Assembly: GCA_028279475.1 (NCBI GenBank)
Contig: JANQNR010000013.1
Span: 83,524-147,523 of the forward strand
Direction: 5' to 3'
Length of the DNA: 64,000 nt
Source of the DNA: Rickettsiales bacterium
GTDB lineage: Bacteria; Pseudomonadota; Alphaproteobacteria; Rickettsiales; UBA998
The notes beneath the pieces are model-generated. The model saw nothing but the letters and a program-made list of their open reading frames with translations. It made no database searches and was not told the DNA's origin. Below are positions 1 to 8,296 of the stretch, one piece after another. The translations under genes and the position numbers were made by a program. Within the stretch, counting starts at the first letter, position 1. Each line of letters opens with the position of its first letter.

Positions 1-638
1 ATCTTTCCGGCGCGAATGAGGGGATAGCAGCCGATTTCCGCTTCCGGATGCGCTAATTGGATGGCATTCAGTTTCGCTGCAATATCGCCCTCCGGCGCCC
101 AAACGCTCAAATGACGGGATTGCGTTACCACCCCGCCCTTCAACAGATGCTTAAGATGATCAAACATCGCCTGCATAATCGAGGGCACCCCGGCCAGCAC
201 GAATACATTGTCCAGGCGAAATCCGGGCGCAGCACTGACGGGATTATCAATCAATTCCGCCCCCTCAGGAATATCAGCCATTTTCAGCCGCGCCTCATTG
301 AGTTTCTCCGGCGGGTAATGCTCTATCAGCCGCTGCTCGGCCTCCGGGTGACGTAATACCGGTACACCAAACGCTTTCGCAATTGCCGCCGTGGTAATGT
401 CGTCATGGGTCGGGCCGATCCCACCGGTGGTAAACACATAGTCATGCGCCGCACGCGCCTCATTGACGGTGCGGATAATTTCCTCCTCAATGTCGGGGAT
501 GACATAGGCACGGCGCTTGTTGATGCCAATCTCATTGAGCGCACCGGAGAGCCAGACGAGGTTCTTGTCCTGCGTCCGCCCGGAGAGCAGTTCGTTGCCA
601 ATCATAATCAGGCAGGAGGTGGGGTTCGATATTTCCAT
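1..638 (-). CDS. CinA-family molybdopterin-binding-domain protein (partial, 3' end beyond left edge)
   Basis: The reverse strand is open from an ATG at 638 to the left edge, giving 212 visible residues with no stop. The protein begins MEISNPTSCLIMIGNELLSG and carries TTGGIGPTHDDITTAAIAKAF, both hallmarks of the MoCF-biosynthesis-like fold of competence/damage-inducible protein A (CinA N-terminal domain). Family members bind nucleotide or pterin ligands, and some act as ADP-ribose or NMN pyrophosphatases; which activity applies here cannot be told. The C-terminal deamidase domain of full-length CinA, if present, lies outside the window. The gene is divergent from map, 57 bases away. Confidence 0.85.
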   Translation of the reverse strand, partial: MEISNPTSCLIMIGNELLSGRTQDKNLVWLSGALNEIGINKRRAYVIPDIEEEIIRTVNEARAAHDYVFTTGGIGPTHDDITTAAIAKAFGVPVLRHPEAEQRLIEHYPPEKLNEARLKMADIPEGAELIDNPVSAAPGFRLDNVFVLAGVPSIMQAMFDHLKHLLKGGVVTQSRHLSVWAPEGDIAAKLNAIQLAHPEAEIGCYPLIRAGK

Positions 639-695
639 GATATTCTCATACTATAAGTTATTGCTCGATACCAACGGTTGTTTTATGGTGAACGA

Positions 696-1484
696 ATGAT
701 TCATGACATCACCATTCACGACGCCGCCGATTATGCGGGTATGCGCAAGGCCGGGCGCTTATCGGCGGAGATACTGGACGAGCTGGTGGCATTCATCCGC
801 CCCGGCATCACCACCGACAGCATTAACAGCTACTGCCATGAGCGTATCGTGGAAGCAGGTGCAACCCCTGCCCCGCTCGGCTATCGCGGATTTCCGAAGT
901 CGGTCTGCACCTCGGTGAATCACGTGGTCTGTCATGGTATCCCCGGTGACAAGGTGCTGCAAAATGGCGACATCATCAATGTGGATGTCACCAGCATTGT
1001 CGATGGCTGGCACGGCGATACCAGCCGCATGTATTATGTCGGCGACGTACCGATCAAGGCGCAACGGCTGATTCAAGTGACCTATGACTGTATGATGCGC
1101 GGCATCGAGCAGGTGCGCCCCGGCGCCACCACCGGCGATATCGGCGCCGCTATTCAGGAATATGCCGAAGGGCAAGGCTTCTCCGTGGTGCGGGAATATT
1201 GCGGCCATGGGCTGGGGCGTGTCTTCCACGCTATGCCCAATATCCTGCATTACGGCAGGAAGGGCGAAGGTACACGCATTGAAGAGGGCATGTTCTTCAC
1301 CGTGGAACCGATGATCAATATCGGTAAGCCGCATACCAAGCTGCATAAAAGCGATGGCTGGACGGTCACGACCAAGGATCGCAGCCTGTCGGCGCAGTTT
1401 GAACATTCACTGGGCGTCACCGCTGACGGGTTTGAACTCTTCACCGAATCCCCCACCGGACAGCACTTCCCTCCATATAAATAG
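696..1484 (+). CDS. map: Methionine aminopeptidase, type I
   Basis: This cytosolic dinuclear-metal hydrolase removes the initiator methionine from nascent proteins. Counting from the ATG at 696 (262 residues, normal for type I), all five metal ligands are present: Asp97, Asp108, His171, Glu204 and Glu236. The substrate-binding His80 sits in CHGIPGD. A TTG six codons upstream (678) keeps the frame open, but the ATG gives the standard N-terminus. It is divergent from the CinA-like gene and convergent with a small unknown gene. Confidence 0.96.
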   Translation: MIHDITIHDAADYAGMRKAGRLSAEILDELVAFIRPGITTDSINSYCHERIVEAGATPAPLGYRGFPKSVCTSVNHVVCHGIPGDKVLQNGDIINVDVTSIVDGWHGDTSRMYYVGDVPIKAQRLIQVTYDCMMRGIEQVRPGATTGDIGAAIQEYAEGQGFSVVREYCGHGLGRVFHAMPNILHYGRKGEGTRIEEGMFFTVEPMINIGKPHTKLHKSDGWTVTTKDRSLSAQFEHSLGVTADGFELFTESPTGQHFPPYK

Positions 1485-1502
1485 CTATGAATATGAACAG
1501 AT

Positions 1503-1548
1503 AAAAAAAATGCCCTAATGCTTCCAGTAATCAGGTCGTATCAGGGCA
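1503..1548 (-). terminator. Rho-independent terminator of the 93-aa gene
   Basis: Read on the minus strand, a nine-pair stem (TGCCCTGAT with ATTAGGGCA, one G-T pair) is followed directly by eight T residues (1510-1503). It lies 28 bases past the stop of the minus-strand gene at 1576-1857, which supports that gene being real. It may also stop map transcription entering from the other side. Confidence 0.75.
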
Positions 1549-1575
1549 ATCTAAGTTTCTTCTGGGAGTTTTAGT

Positions 1576-1857
1576 TTAATTTACAGGCGTGTCATACACA
1601 AACCTGCCTCCCGGAGGTGCAAGACTAGCGGAGCTGGCCTTCACCCTATATTGAGTGGCAAAGTTAGCAATCGATTGTCGATCGCTTTCTTCTGGATACT
1701 CAACCTCGAAGGTTGCTACGGTACGGTTGTCTCTATATACTAACGTATTAGAAATATCCATTATAGCGGCTATAGCGCTAACGCACTGCTCTAGTGCATC
1801 TACGCTCTTTCCGGCTATTTGGAAATAACCGCAACGTACATTTACTCTCATAGGCAT
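1576..1857 (-). CDS. Hypothetical protein, 93 aa
   Basis: I do not recognise the family. The product is a small soluble protein with alternating hydrophobic stretches (VRCGYFQIAGKSVDALEQCVSAIAAIMD and TVATFEVEYPEE), compatible with a small alpha/beta fold. It has no signal peptide or membrane helix. Two candidate ATGs exist (1857 and 1851), with a GGGAG ribosome-binding site about 11 bases before the first. A convincing intrinsic terminator follows the stop. It is divergent from pmbA, and the first ATG lies about 90 bases from the pmbA start chosen here. Confidence 0.6.
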   Translation of the reverse strand: MPMRVNVRCGYFQIAGKSVDALEQCVSAIAAIMDISNTLVYRDNRTVATFEVEYPEESDRQSIANFATQYRVKASSASLAPPGGRFVYDTPVN

Positions 1858-1946
1858 TGTTCAGCTCACTCCCTAAGGAAATTAACATTTCATTAATACC
1901 ATTTCATTGCTTGATTGTCAAATCCCTGTCCATTACACATTCATCC

Positions 1947-3269
1947 ATGAAACCATTAGAACAGATACTGGAACTGGCAAAACAATCCGGCGCGGACGCC
2001 GCCGACGCGCTGTATGTGCATGGCGTGGATCTCTCCGTTGCCTGTCGCAAAGGCAAGCAGGAAGAGCTGGAACGCTCCGAATCCAGCGGCATTGGCCTGC
2101 GCGTCTGGTGCGGCAAGCGGCTGGCCAATGTGTCTACCAGCGACCTGTCGGGCACCAGCCTTAAGGAACTGGCACAGCGCGCCGTTTCCATGGCGAAAGT
2201 CGCCACCGAAGACCCGCATACCACCTTGGCACCGAAAGCACTACTGGCACAGGAGCGCCCAGCACTGCAACTGGCTGACACCCATGAGCCGGACGCCGAT
2301 ACGCTACAGGACATGGCCATGCAGGCGGAACAGGTGGCGCTGGACACCACCGGCATCACCAATTCCGAAGGTGCCGATTGCAGCTATGGTAAAACAGAAG
2401 TCGCGCTGGCCACTAGCCACGGCTTTACCGGCAGCTATACCGATACGACCTATGCGATGTCCGTGTCCGTACTGGCCGGGAAGGACGACGCGATGGAGCG
2501 CGATTACGACTATGCCGTCACCCGCTTCTTCAGTGATTTACCGGAACCTCAGCAGATTGGCCGCATCGCCGCTGAGCGCACCCTCAAGCGACTGAATCCG
2601 CAGAAGAAAGCAACCTGCCAGGTGCCGGTGGTCTATGATCCGCGCGTCGGGCGCTCCCTGCTCGGCAGTTTCGCCGGGGCGATTAACGGGGCGTCTATAG
2701 CACGCGGCACCTCATTTCTAAAAGATGCGATGGGTGAGGCCGTGTTCGCCGATCAGGTGCGCATCATTGACGACCCGCTACGTGTGCGGGGGCTGGGATC
2801 GCAACCGTTCGATGCGGAAGGCGTGCAAGGCGAAAAGCGCGTAATGGTCGAAGACGGGCGGCTACAATCCTGGTTCCTCGATCTGCGTAGTGCCAGCAAG
2901 CTGGGACTGACCACCACCGGCCATGCCTCGCGCGGGCTGGGCGGCAACCCGTCCCCTTCCTCCTCTAATCTATATATGGAAGCTGGGGACGTGACCCCCG
3001 ATGCACTGATTGGCGACATCACGGACGGGTTTTATGTGACGGAGACCTTCGGCATGGGCGTCAACCTGATTACCGGAGATTATTCGCAGGGCGCATCCGG
3101 GTTCTGGATTGAGAACGGAGAGATCACCTATGCCGTGTCCGAACTAACCATTGCTGGACAGTTGCGCGACATGTTCCGCCAACTCACCCCTGCCAATGAT
3201 CTGGAGTTCCGCTATGGCACCAACACCCCGACCCTGCGGGTGGACGGCATGACCGTGGCGGGGAGTTAA
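1947..3269 (+). CDS. pmbA: TldE/PmbA family metallopeptidase subunit
   Basis: PmbA (TldE) pairs with TldD to form a heterodimeric peptidase. In E. coli the pair degrades unfolded peptides, processes microcin B17 and acts on the CcdA antitoxin. I place the start at the ATG at 1947 (MKPLEQILELAKQSGADAADALYV), the usual N-terminus, rather than 30 codons upstream where the residues look non-coding. This gives 440 aa, typical of the family. ESSGIGLRVW in the first third and the glycine-rich TTTGHASRGLGGNPSPSSSN segment with following LITGDYSQGASGFWIENGEI are characteristic. The TldD-type metal-binding HExxxH is absent, as expected for the TldE subunit. No tldD is in the window. Confidence 0.93.
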   Translation: MKPLEQILELAKQSGADAADALYVHGVDLSVACRKGKQEELERSESSGIGLRVWCGKRLANVSTSDLSGTSLKELAQRAVSMAKVATEDPHTTLAPKALLAQERPALQLADTHEPDADTLQDMAMQAEQVALDTTGITNSEGADCSYGKTEVALATSHGFTGSYTDTTYAMSVSVLAGKDDAMERDYDYAVTRFFSDLPEPQQIGRIAAERTLKRLNPQKKATCQVPVVYDPRVGRSLLGSFAGAINGASIARGTSFLKDAMGEAVFADQVRIIDDPLRVRGLGSQPFDAEGVQGEKRVMVEDGRLQSWFLDLRSASKLGLTTTGHASRGLGGNPSPSSSNLYMEAGDVTPDALIGDITDGFYVTETFGMGVNLITGDYSQGASGFWIENGEITYAVSELTIAGQLRDMFRQLTPANDLEFRYGTNTPTLRVDGMTVAGS

Positions 3270-3272
3270 TCC

Positions 3273-3301
3273 TTGTCCAAGTGTCCCACATATGGTACAC
3301 T
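3273..3301 (+). promoter_or_regulatory. Toxin-antitoxin promoter with overlapping dyad operator
   Basis: TTGTCC (3273-3278) and TACACT (3296-3301) are spaced by 17 bases and lie 24 bases before the antitoxin ATG. A 22-base dyad at 3280-3301 covers the spacer and the -10 hexamer: AGTGT.CCA.A pairs with T.TGG.ACACT, 9 of 11 positions symmetric. This is the usual place for an antitoxin or antitoxin-toxin complex to bind for autorepression; that role is inferred. Confidence 0.65.
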
Positions 3302-3325
3302 TCAAGTAACAGAGGAAATACGATC

Positions 3326-3550
3326 ATGCCCACGCAACATCCCCGCATTCAGGTAACATTGGATAAGGAAACTAGCCATCTGCTGGCCACATTGGCTGAG
3401 CGTCAGCAGCAATCCATGTCCGCCACCGCATCGGCGCTCATTCGTGATGCCATCGAACTGCATGAAGACCGCCTCCTCTCTGATCTGAGCAATCAGCGCA
3501 TAGATACCGATAACGGTGTGCGCATTGCGCATGATGACGCGTGGAAGTGA
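3326..3550 (+). CDS. Ribbon-helix-helix antitoxin (RelB/ParD-like)
   Basis: The 74-residue protein begins with PRIQVTLDKETSHLLATLAE, a ribbon-helix-helix beta strand and first helix, followed by SATASALIRDAIELHEDR. The acidic C-terminal tail (DTDNGVRIAHDDAWK) would fold on the toxin. The ATG at 3326 follows AGAGG by ten bases. The toxin gene starts nine bases after the stop, in the same unit. The protein should neutralise the toxin and repress the operon through the dyad upstream. Exact subfamily (RelB, ParD or another) cannot be fixed by eye. Confidence 0.85.
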   Translation: MPTQHPRIQVTLDKETSHLLATLAERQQQSMSATASALIRDAIELHEDRLLSDLSNQRIDTDNGVRIAHDDAWK

Positions 3551-3559
3551 TGCCTGCTG

Positions 3560-3823
3560 ATGGAATATAGTGTCGAGTATACGGAACAGGTCGTCACCAA
3601 AGACATCCCCAAACTCTCGAAAAGCGCTAAGGCTCTCATCAAACGTGCCATTGAAACACGGCTGATGCACGACCCGCTATCTTACGGAAAGCCACTACGC
3701 TATGGCCTGCATGGTCAGCGCCGTTTGCGGGTCAGTGACTATCGTATCCTGTATACGATCAACCATGACACACGGGTTGTCACCATCCATGCGATCGCCC
3801 ATCGCAGCAACGTGTATGAGTGA
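3560..3823 (+). CDS. RelE/ParE superfamily toxin
   Basis: The protein has 87 residues and the small basic layout of RelE/ParE toxins: two N-terminal helices (KDIPKLSKSAKALIKRAIETRL), then PLRYGLHGQRRLRVSDYRILYTINHDTRVVTIHAIAHRSNVYE. The LRVSDYRILYTI strand and IAHRSNVYE ending are typical of RelE mRNA interferases, with several Arg, His and Tyr residues available for ribosome-dependent cleavage. ParE-type gyrase poisoning cannot be excluded. It is cotranscribed with the antitoxin. Its stop touches the stop of the convergent UPF0262 gene with no gap. Confidence 0.85.
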   Translation: MEYSVEYTEQVVTKDIPKLSKSAKALIKRAIETRLMHDPLSYGKPLRYGLHGQRRLRVSDYRILYTINHDTRVVTIHAIAHRSNVYE

Positions 3824-4306
3824 TTACCGAATATGCAACACACACATCAGTGTGAACAGCCGGCGGGCAGTGTCAAAATCCATCGTCACCTTCTCCGCCA
3901 TCAGCTTTTTCAGCATCTCCGAGCCTTCGTTATGGATACCGCGCCGCCCCATATCGACGGCCTCTACCTTGTAAGGATCAGCGGTTTTCAGCGCATCGAA
4001 ATAGCTCTCACAGATCAGGAAATAATCTTTCACAATGGTACGAAACGGCGTCACCGGCAGATGCACCACATGCGGCTCCCCGTTCAGTCGCTCGCTACTC
4101 AGCGTAAACACCATGCGGTTATCGGCAATGGCCAGCGCCACATCATACGGCCCGGCGGCACAATCTTTCGGGGCGAACTGATTGGCACGCAGCAGATCGC
4201 CCATCGCCACCTGCCGCTCCTGCTCGATTTCCGGCTTGCGGCGCACGACATTGGCATGATCCATATGCAGCGTGGCGATATATTCCGTCTCAGGCACATC
4301 TGTCAT
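3824..4306 (-). CDS. UPF0262 family protein
   Basis: The 160-residue protein matches my recollection of UPF0262, an uncharacterised family largely confined to Alphaproteobacteria. It contains VVRRKPEIEQERQVAMGDLLRANQF, GPYDVALAIADNRMVF, and a C-terminal SEMLKKLMAEKVTMDFDTARRLFTLMCVLHIR. Its function is unknown. Its main value here is taxonomic. It is convergent with the toxin gene with zero spacing and divergent from the repeat-containing region before obgE. Confidence 0.85.
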   Translation of the reverse strand: MTDVPETEYIATLHMDHANVVRRKPEIEQERQVAMGDLLRANQFAPKDCAAGPYDVALAIADNRMVFTLSSERLNGEPHVVHLPVTPFRTIVKDYFLICESYFDALKTADPYKVEAVDMGRRGIHNEGSEMLKKLMAEKVTMDFDTARRLFTLMCVLHIR

Positions 4307-4414
4307 AACGCCACTATAGGACAGTCACTGCGATTGCACAATGCAAGATCATTTGTTACATAGGTCTTACTCGTCATTCTTAAAGGCTGGCAAACAGGTG
4401 GTTCGTACCGCCAT

Positions 4415-4552
4415 TCTCCCCCTGCGGGAGAGTCGAAGAGAGCAAGCGTAGCGCCGCTCGATTCGGTGAGGGGTGGATAGTAATTAACCCCTCACGCATC
4501 GTCTTCGGCTCCGTTGTCGCTTCGACTCTGCTGCTCTCCCGCAAGGGGAGAG
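4415..4552. repeat. Intergenic imperfect inverted repeat, about 140 bp
   Basis: The left end CTCCCCCTGCGGGAGAG (from 4416) is matched in reverse complement by CTCTCCCGCAAGGGGAG near 4550. TCGAAG recurs in both arms, and the centre pairs GTGAGGGGT with ACCCCTCAC (around 4467-4496) across a short loop. The whole unit could fold into one long branched hairpin. Such elements are common between genes in proteobacterial chromosomes. It sits in the obgE leader. Confidence 0.75.
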
Positions 4553-4594
4553 CGGAAACAGTGTAAAAGGAATGATAAAATACAGGAACACACC

Positions 4595-5587
4595 ATGCAA
4601 TTCATCGACGAAGCGAAAATCTTCATCAAATCCGGCAATGGCGGTGCCGGGTGTGTCAGTTTTCGGCGCGAAGCCAATATCCCTCATGGCGGCCCCGATG
4701 GCGGCAATGGTGGACGCGGTGGGCATGTCTTTATGCGCGCTACCGAAAGCCTCAACACCCTGCTCGACTATCGCTACAAGCAGCATTTCAAGGCCAAAAC
4801 CGGGATGCATGGCATGGGACGGCAACGCGACGGAGCGAAGGGGCAGGACATCACCCTCACCGTCCCCGTCGGCACGCAAATCTATGATGAGTCCGGCGAC
4901 GTGCTTATCGCTGATTTCTCCGAAGATGGTGAGGAAATCATCCTGGCGCAGGGCGGCAAGGGCGGCGTCGGTAACATGCATTTCAAATCCAGCACCAACC
5001 AGGCACCCCGCAAAGCGACGCCCGGTGAACTCGGTAGTGAGCAATGGATTTGGCTGAAGCTAAAACTGTTTTGTGATGTCGGACTGGTCGGACTGCCCAA
5101 TGCCGGAAAATCCACCTTGCTCTCGGTCGTCTCCCGCGCCCGTCCCAAAATCGCTGATTATCCCTTCACCACCCTCAAGCCTCAACTGGGTGTGGTGTAT
5201 GTCGATGACGAGGAATTCGTCATGGCTGACATTCCCGGCCTGATCGAAGGCGCGCATGAAGGCACCGGGCTGGGCATTCGCTTCCTCAAACATATCGAGC
5301 GTAGCAAGGTCATGCTGCATCTGGTCGATGGCACGCAGGACGATGTTGCAGACGCCTACCGCACCATCCGCCGGGAGCTGGAAGCCTACAGCGAAACCCT
5401 GGCCGCCAAGCCGGAACTGGTAGCCCTGACCAAGGCTGATGCGCTGGATGCCGAGATGCTGGAGGCGCAACGCACCGCCCTGTCCGATGCCTGCGGTACG
5501 GACGTACAGGCACTCTCATCGGTCGCAGGTACCGGGGTGGACGGGTTAATGCGTGCGTTGATGCAGACGATTGAGAAAAACACATAA
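4595..5587 (+). CDS. obgE: GTPase Obg/CgtA
   Basis: This essential ribosome-associated GTPase acts in 50S assembly and stress signalling. The ATG at 4595 gives 330 residues with the canonical glycine-rich Obg fold first ([20 protein letters not shown], then [12 protein letters not shown]). The GTPase domain follows with GLPNAGKST (166-174), [10 protein letters not shown] (from 212) and TKAD (279-282). ACAGGA precedes the start by seven bases. The C-terminal variable extension is short. It is the last gene before a CPBP protease gene and no longer adjoins rplU/rpmA in this window. Confidence 0.96.
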   Translation: MQFIDEAKIFIKSGNGGAGCVSFRREANIPHGGPDGGNGGRGGHVFMRATESLNTLLDYRYKQHFKAKTGMHGMGRQRDGAKGQDITLTVPVGTQIYDESGDVLIADFSEDGEEIILAQGGKGGVGNMHFKSSTNQAPRKATPGELGSEQWIWLKLKLFCDVGLVGLPNAGKSTLLSVVSRARPKIADYPFTTLKPQLGVVYVDDEEFVMADIPGLIEGAHEGTGLGIRFLKHIERSKVMLHLVDGTQDDVADAYRTIRRELEAYSETLAAKPELVALTKADALDAEMLEAQRTALSDACGTDVQALSSVAGTGVDGLMRALMQTIEKNT

Positions 5588-5627
5588 CCCATAGCATTCT
5601 ATTGCACATTACTATAATACGTGCGCC

Positions 5628-6278
5628 ATGGCCTCTATTCTCACCCATCGCGCCTATATCCTCATCGAATTTCTGATCCTCGCCGTCGTGCTGCCGACCG
5701 TGATCATCGTCGAAAAACTGGCGCCGTATATGTTCCAGTTCCTTTGGGGTACGACGGCCTATTGCCTGCTGGTGTTCTGGACGTGCTACCATCAGAAAGG
5801 CGATGCCGTCTGGCGCTGGGATGAAGTGACCTGGAAGCATCTGCGCCCCATGCTGATCCGCTTTGCCATTTCCAGCGTGTTCCTGTTGATCTTCATCAGC
5901 ATCTATGACCCGGCGCGCCGCTTCGGCCTCATTGGTGATCGCACCGATGTGTGGATGATGGTGATGTTCTTCTACCCCGTGCTCTCCGCCCTGCCGCAGG
6001 AGTTTGTGTTCTGCACGTTCTTTTTCGTGCGCTACAAGAACCTGTTTCCCAAAACGTCCTCTATGGTCGCCGCCAGCACCGTCGTCTTTGCTTATGCGCA
6101 TGTGCTGTTCATCAACCCCGTCGCCCCTCTGCTCAGCCTGATCGGCGGGTATTTCTTCGCCTCCACCTATGCACAACGCCGTTCCCTGGCACTGGTCACG
6201 ATTGAACATGCGCTCTACGGCAACATGCTGTTTACGCTAGGCATCGGCTGGTATTTCTGGGGCGGCGCCCTGCGCTAG
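5628..6278 (+). CDS. CPBP-family intramembrane metalloprotease
   Basis: The 216-residue, highly hydrophobic protein has about six to seven predicted membrane spans. CPBP (Abi/Rce1-type) catalytic features are visible: PQEFVFCTFFFVRY around residues 125-138 (glutamate and arginine of the first motif, in the one-Glu PQE form), FAYAHVLFINP (second-motif His) and EHALYGNM (His and Asn of the last motif). The substrate is unknown. A TATAAT (5613-5618) lies only ten bases before the ATG with no visible Shine-Dalgarno, so a nearly leaderless transcript is possible. Confidence 0.85.
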   Translation: MASILTHRAYILIEFLILAVVLPTVIIVEKLAPYMFQFLWGTTAYCLLVFWTCYHQKGDAVWRWDEVTWKHLRPMLIRFAISSVFLLIFISIYDPARRFGLIGDRTDVWMMVMFFYPVLSALPQEFVFCTFFFVRYKNLFPKTSSMVAASTVVFAYAHVLFINPVAPLLSLIGGYFFASTYAQRRSLALVTIEHALYGNMLFTLGIGWYFWGGALR

Positions 6279-6312
6279 ACCGTATCATCTAGTGCTAATA
6301 ATACTTGCATTT

Positions 6313-6338
6313 ATACCAACTGGTATGTATGCTATAAT
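6313..6338 (+). promoter_or_regulatory. tetR promoter with operator copy 1
   Basis: ATACCAACTGGTAT (6313-6326) is the same ATACC-N4-GGTAT dyad found twice before the efflux genes. An extended -10 element, TGCTATAAT (6330-6338), follows at once, so a bound repressor would cover the -35 region. This predicts autoregulation of the TetR gene 30 bases downstream. Confidence 0.75.
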
Positions 6339-6367
6339 AATAGCCATAAAAAAACGGACAGACGATC

Positions 6368-6994
6368 ATGCGCAAATCGACCAACACAAAAACGCAATTG
6401 ATGGATACCGCTACACGGCTGATCTGGCAGAGTAATTACGCCAATGTCGGGGTAGCGGAAATCTGCAAGCAGGCGGGCGTGACCAAAGGCAGTTTCTATC
6501 ACTATTTTGAAACCAAGGCTGACCTGTTTTATGAAGCGTCCCAGCATTACTGGGAAGGCATGCGGCAGGAACTGGATGCGATCTTTTCCCCCAGCCATTC
6601 GCCGCTGGAGCAACTGGAGAATCTGATTCAATTCATCATCCAGAAACAGGAAACCGGCACGGAACAGGACGACAACCCTGTCTCCGGCTGTCCCTTCTTC
6701 ACCGCCGGCGGACAAACCGGCTCCGGCGAAGAAAAGGTGCGCCAAGCCGCGATGGAAATGTCGGAAAAAGCCATCCGCTACAATACGGCACTGATGCGCC
6801 AATTAAAAGCCGATGACGCACTGTGCGGCGACCCAGATCCGGAACAAATAGGTCGTATGGTCTATCAATATATCATGGGACTGTTGATTTACGGGCGCGT
6901 TCTCCGCAGCTTGGAAGCGGTGTCACAAGATCTACGCGAGGCCATCTATCGCATCATTGCCCTGAAAGACGAACATCGCAAACTGATCGCATAA
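6368..6994 (+). CDS. TetR/AcrR-family transcriptional repressor
   Basis: The 208-residue regulator has an N-terminal TetR helix-turn-helix: KTQLMDTATRLIWQSNYANVGVAEICKQAGVTKGSFYHYFETKADLFYEA spans about residues 9-58. A divergent all-helical ligand-binding domain follows, including a cysteine in SGCPFFTAG. The ligand is unknown. It is immediately followed by an RND adaptor and pump on the same strand, separated by a promoter with two operator copies. It is therefore very likely the local repressor of that efflux module, relieved by a pump substrate. Confidence 0.93.
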   Translation: MRKSTNTKTQLMDTATRLIWQSNYANVGVAEICKQAGVTKGSFYHYFETKADLFYEASQHYWEGMRQELDAIFSPSHSPLEQLENLIQFIIQKQETGTEQDDNPVSGCPFFTAGGQTGSGEEKVRQAAMEMSEKAIRYNTALMRQLKADDALCGDPDPEQIGRMVYQYIMGLLIYGRVLRSLEAVSQDLREAIYRIIALKDEHRKLIA

Positions 6995-7023
6995 ACATAT
7001 ATGCATAGACATATATATGGGAC

Positions 7024-7052
7024 TTGACACATACCGACCGGTATGTTAATAC
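7024..7052 (+). promoter_or_regulatory. Efflux promoter with operator copy 2 filling the spacer
   Basis: TTGACA (7024-7029) and TAATAC (7047-7052) are separated by exactly 17 bases. The dyad ACATACCGACCGGTATGT (7029-7046) fills that spacer almost to the base. Repressor binding and RNA polymerase binding should be mutually exclusive. The operator is shared with the tetR promoter. Confidence 0.85.
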
Positions 7053-7063
7053 TAAAGTCTAGA

Positions 7064-7081
7064 ACATACCATTCGGTATGT
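7064..7081 (+). promoter_or_regulatory. TetR operator copy 3
   Basis: ACATACCATTCGGTATGT repeats the arms of copy 2 exactly and differs only in the four central bases. It lies just downstream of the predicted transcription start of the efflux operon. It could act as a roadblock or provide cooperative binding, centre to centre 35 bases from copy 2. Confidence 0.75.
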
Positions 7082-7112
7082 ATAAACAGAGTTCATGAAA
7101 TGGAGACCCGCC

Positions 7113-8261
7113 ATGCCCACCATCATTCACTACCTCAGAACGCATAGCGCCACTGCCATTGTTGCAGCGCTCTTCGTGCTGATCGCCGGCGGCAGCGCAC
7201 TCCTGCACGCGGGTAAGACCGATGGCGAAACCACGATGGGAAGCGCCATACAAGAAGTCGAAGTCGTCACTATCACACCGCAGCAGATACGCATCTGGAA
7301 CGAATTCTCCGGCAGGCTGGAAGCCACAGATCATGTCAATATCCGTCCCCGCGTTGGCGGTGCCATCACTGACGTCTTATTTAAAGAGGGCGCGATCGTC
7401 CAACAAGGCGACCCACTTTTTATCATTGATCCCCGTCCCTACAAAGCCTCACTGGAACGCGCAAAAGCACGTATGCAAGCCGCAAGCTCTGAAATGCGTC
7501 TGGCTAGAACCGAATTCAACCGGGCAAAACAGTTGGTCGACAAAAAAGTCATTTCCAAAAGCCGTTATGACAGCGCCTACCATTCGTACAAAGCGGCTTC
7601 TGCCAATGTCAGCGCTGCCAAAGCAGAGCTGGAGCAAGCGGAACTCGATTACGAACACGCACATATCAAAGCGCCGGTCACTGGACGTGCCAGCCGTGCG
7701 GAAATCACGGAAGGCAATGTTATTGAAGCCGGCCCCAATGCGCCGATACTGACATCCATTGTCTCTACCGAGCAACTCTACGCGGAATTCGATGTTGATG
7801 AACAAACCTACTTGAAAACCGTTCGCGCCTCTACGACAGGTAACATGCCGGTTGCCGTGACGCTGCCAGGTGATGACGGCACGGTCTATCATGGGGTGAT
7901 TCATGCGTTTGACAACCAGCTGGATACCAACTCCGGTACCATCCGCGCGCGCGCAATCTTGGACAATATAGACGGCGCTCTGATCCCCGGCATGTTTGTG
8001 AATGTGAATCTCGGCTCCGCCAGCCCTCAAGCGACACTGCTTGTCAATGAGCAGGCCATCGGCACCGATCAGAGCAAAAAATATGTCTATGTCGTCACGC
8101 CAGAGAACGAAGTCGCGTACCGGGAAGTCACACTGGGACACACAATTAAGGGAAAACGTGTGATTCTCTCAGGCGTCAGCGCCGGAGACCGGGTGCTGGT
8201 CAATAGCCAGCAGCGTGTGCAACCGGGCATTCTGGTGGAACCGGTAGAAGCCGCACTGTAA
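7113..8261 (+). CDS. RND efflux periplasmic adaptor subunit
   Basis: This membrane-fusion protein links an inner-membrane RND pump to an outer-membrane channel. I choose the ATG at 7113 (382 aa) because GGAG (7102-7105) stands seven bases before it; an ATG at 7095 lacks one. An N-terminal hydrophobic segment (IVAALFVLIAGGSALL) anchors or exports it. The biotinyl-lipoyl motif VNIRPRVGGAITDVLFKEG, the coiled-coil hairpin (KASLERAKARMQAA to ELDYEHAHIKAPVTGRASR) and the beta-barrel follow in the usual order. The pump gene starts 35 bases downstream. The operon is controlled by the TetR operators. Confidence 0.94.
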   Translation: MPTIIHYLRTHSATAIVAALFVLIAGGSALLHAGKTDGETTMGSAIQEVEVVTITPQQIRIWNEFSGRLEATDHVNIRPRVGGAITDVLFKEGAIVQQGDPLFIIDPRPYKASLERAKARMQAASSEMRLARTEFNRAKQLVDKKVISKSRYDSAYHSYKAASANVSAAKAELEQAELDYEHAHIKAPVTGRASRAEITEGNVIEAGPNAPILTSIVSTEQLYAEFDVDEQTYLKTVRASTTGNMPVAVTLPGDDGTVYHGVIHAFDNQLDTNSGTIRARAILDNIDGALIPGMFVNVNLGSASPQATLLVNEQAIGTDQSKKYVYVVTPENEVAYREVTLGHTIKGKRVILSGVSAGDRVLVNSQQRVQPGILVEPVEAAL

Positions 8262-8296
8262 CCCTTACTCATTCTCCACAAGTTCCAGAGACTCAC

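Noticed and set aside
678-695. TTG start six codons upstream of map.
   Set aside because: The ATG at 696 gives the usual type I methionine aminopeptidase N-terminus; the extra residues resemble no family member.
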